Part shown: one piece after another, positions 63,878-64,000 of the stretch | How the letters are laid out: each line of letters begins with the position of its first letter | How positions within the stretch are numbered: the first letter of the stretch is position 1 | NCBI GenBank assembly: GCA_934464705.1 | Contig: CAKSKB010000004.1 | Coordinates: 90,632-154,631 of the forward strand | Direction: 5' to 3' | Origin: an uncultured Clostridia bacterium | GTDB lineage: Bacteria; Bacillota; Clostridia; HGM11514 | DNA length: 64,000 nucleotides | Translations under genes and position numbers: made by a program | The notes under the pieces: generated by a model | What the model was told of the DNA's origin: nothing | The model's database searches: none | The model's input: only the letters and a program-made list of their open reading frames with translations

Positions 63878-64000
63878 TTATTTTTCGGGTTTTGTTTCCG
63901 TTTCATCAGTTGTTTCGTCTGCTGTTTTGTCATCGGCAGTTTCGTCTGTTGCCTTTTCGTCTGTCACTTCTTCGGTTTTGTCGTCAGCTGTCTTTTCGTC
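63878..64000 (-). CDS. Acidic C-terminus of a gene cut by the window edge
   Basis: The last 40 residues plus stop of a minus-strand gene that begins beyond the window. The tail is a degenerate repeat of T/A-D-E and D-D-K-T units (ADDKTEEVTDEKATDETADD) ending in KPEK. Highly charged and probably disordered. The protein cannot be identified from this piece. Confidence 0.7.
   Translation of the reverse strand, partial: DEKTADDKTEEVTDEKATDETADDKTADETTDETETKPEK

Noticed and set aside
1..64000. CRISPR arrays, tRNA or rRNA genes
   Set aside because: No regularly spaced direct repeats or recognisable tRNA/rRNA core sequences were seen when reading both strands; a dedicated search could still find a divergent case.

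Overview
The window looks like the chromosome of an anaerobic, carbohydrate-degrading Firmicute of class Clostridia, probably uncultured and from the gut. The evidence is the strong AGGAGG ribosome binding sites, consensus TTGACA-17-TATAAT promoters (many with an extended TGN -10), S-layer-homology (SLH) proteins, a V-type ATPase operon, a LytTR/GHKL two-component pair, TRAP (MtrB), and the recA-recX-rimO-pgsA order. No rRNA, tRNA, prophage or CRISPR array was recognised.

Layout. 1-2.8 kb: a 5'-cut GH32-like enzyme converging on an AraC regulator. 2.9-10.4 kb: a 2506-residue secreted SLH protein with three tandem modules and a beta-helix. 10.7-14.7 kb: a UDP-glucuronate-epimerase-like gene, a LytTR regulator, a GHKL kinase and a small SLH protein. 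14.7-17.2 kb: dtd, an MgtC-like gene and a DHHW/SGNH protein. 17.2-25.7 kb: a nine-gene V-ATPase operon (H-I-K-E-C-F-A-B-D) whose rotor subunit carries the sodium-binding residue set. 25.9-28.4 kb: mtrB (TRAP), pfkA, a CDP-alcohol phosphatidyltransferase and an LRR lipoprotein. 28.5-29.2 kb: a 55-residue cysteine-rich peptide gene and tspO. 29.2-32.4 kb: a large secreted protein whose promoter has a ten-G run between -35 and -10. 32.6-40.9 kb: one tight run of alpha-L-rhamnosidase, rhamnulokinase, thiN, tyrS, a small membrane protein and valS.

41-46.6 kb is the most accessory-like stretch. It holds two small XRE regulators, a putative TIM-barrel glycosidase, a ribbon-helix-helix protein, a MATE pseudogene split by a 276-bp MITE, and a two-gene cassette of unknown function. 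46.7-51.5 kb: an SLH protein, a GH130-like phosphorylase and a large unrecognised protein. 51.7-55.8 kb: recA-recX-rimO-pgsA and a YkgJ-like protein. 55.9-60.1 kb: a second secreted beta-helix protein. 60.2-64 kb: an FAD-dependent dehydrogenase, a 39-residue Asn/Gln-rich peptide gene, typA, and the acidic C-terminus of a gene cut by the right edge.

The carbohydrate genes (GH32, GH78, GH130, two unassigned glycosidase-like proteins, two beta-helix proteins, rhamnulokinase) fit a cell living on plant polysaccharide, with some of the machinery displayed on the surface through SLH domains. The most notable features are the poly-G promoter spacer, the MITE that precisely splits an efflux-pump gene, TRAP upstream of pfkA, a tspO start buried in a terminator, two short peptide genes, and a recently homogenised patch inside the giant SLH protein.
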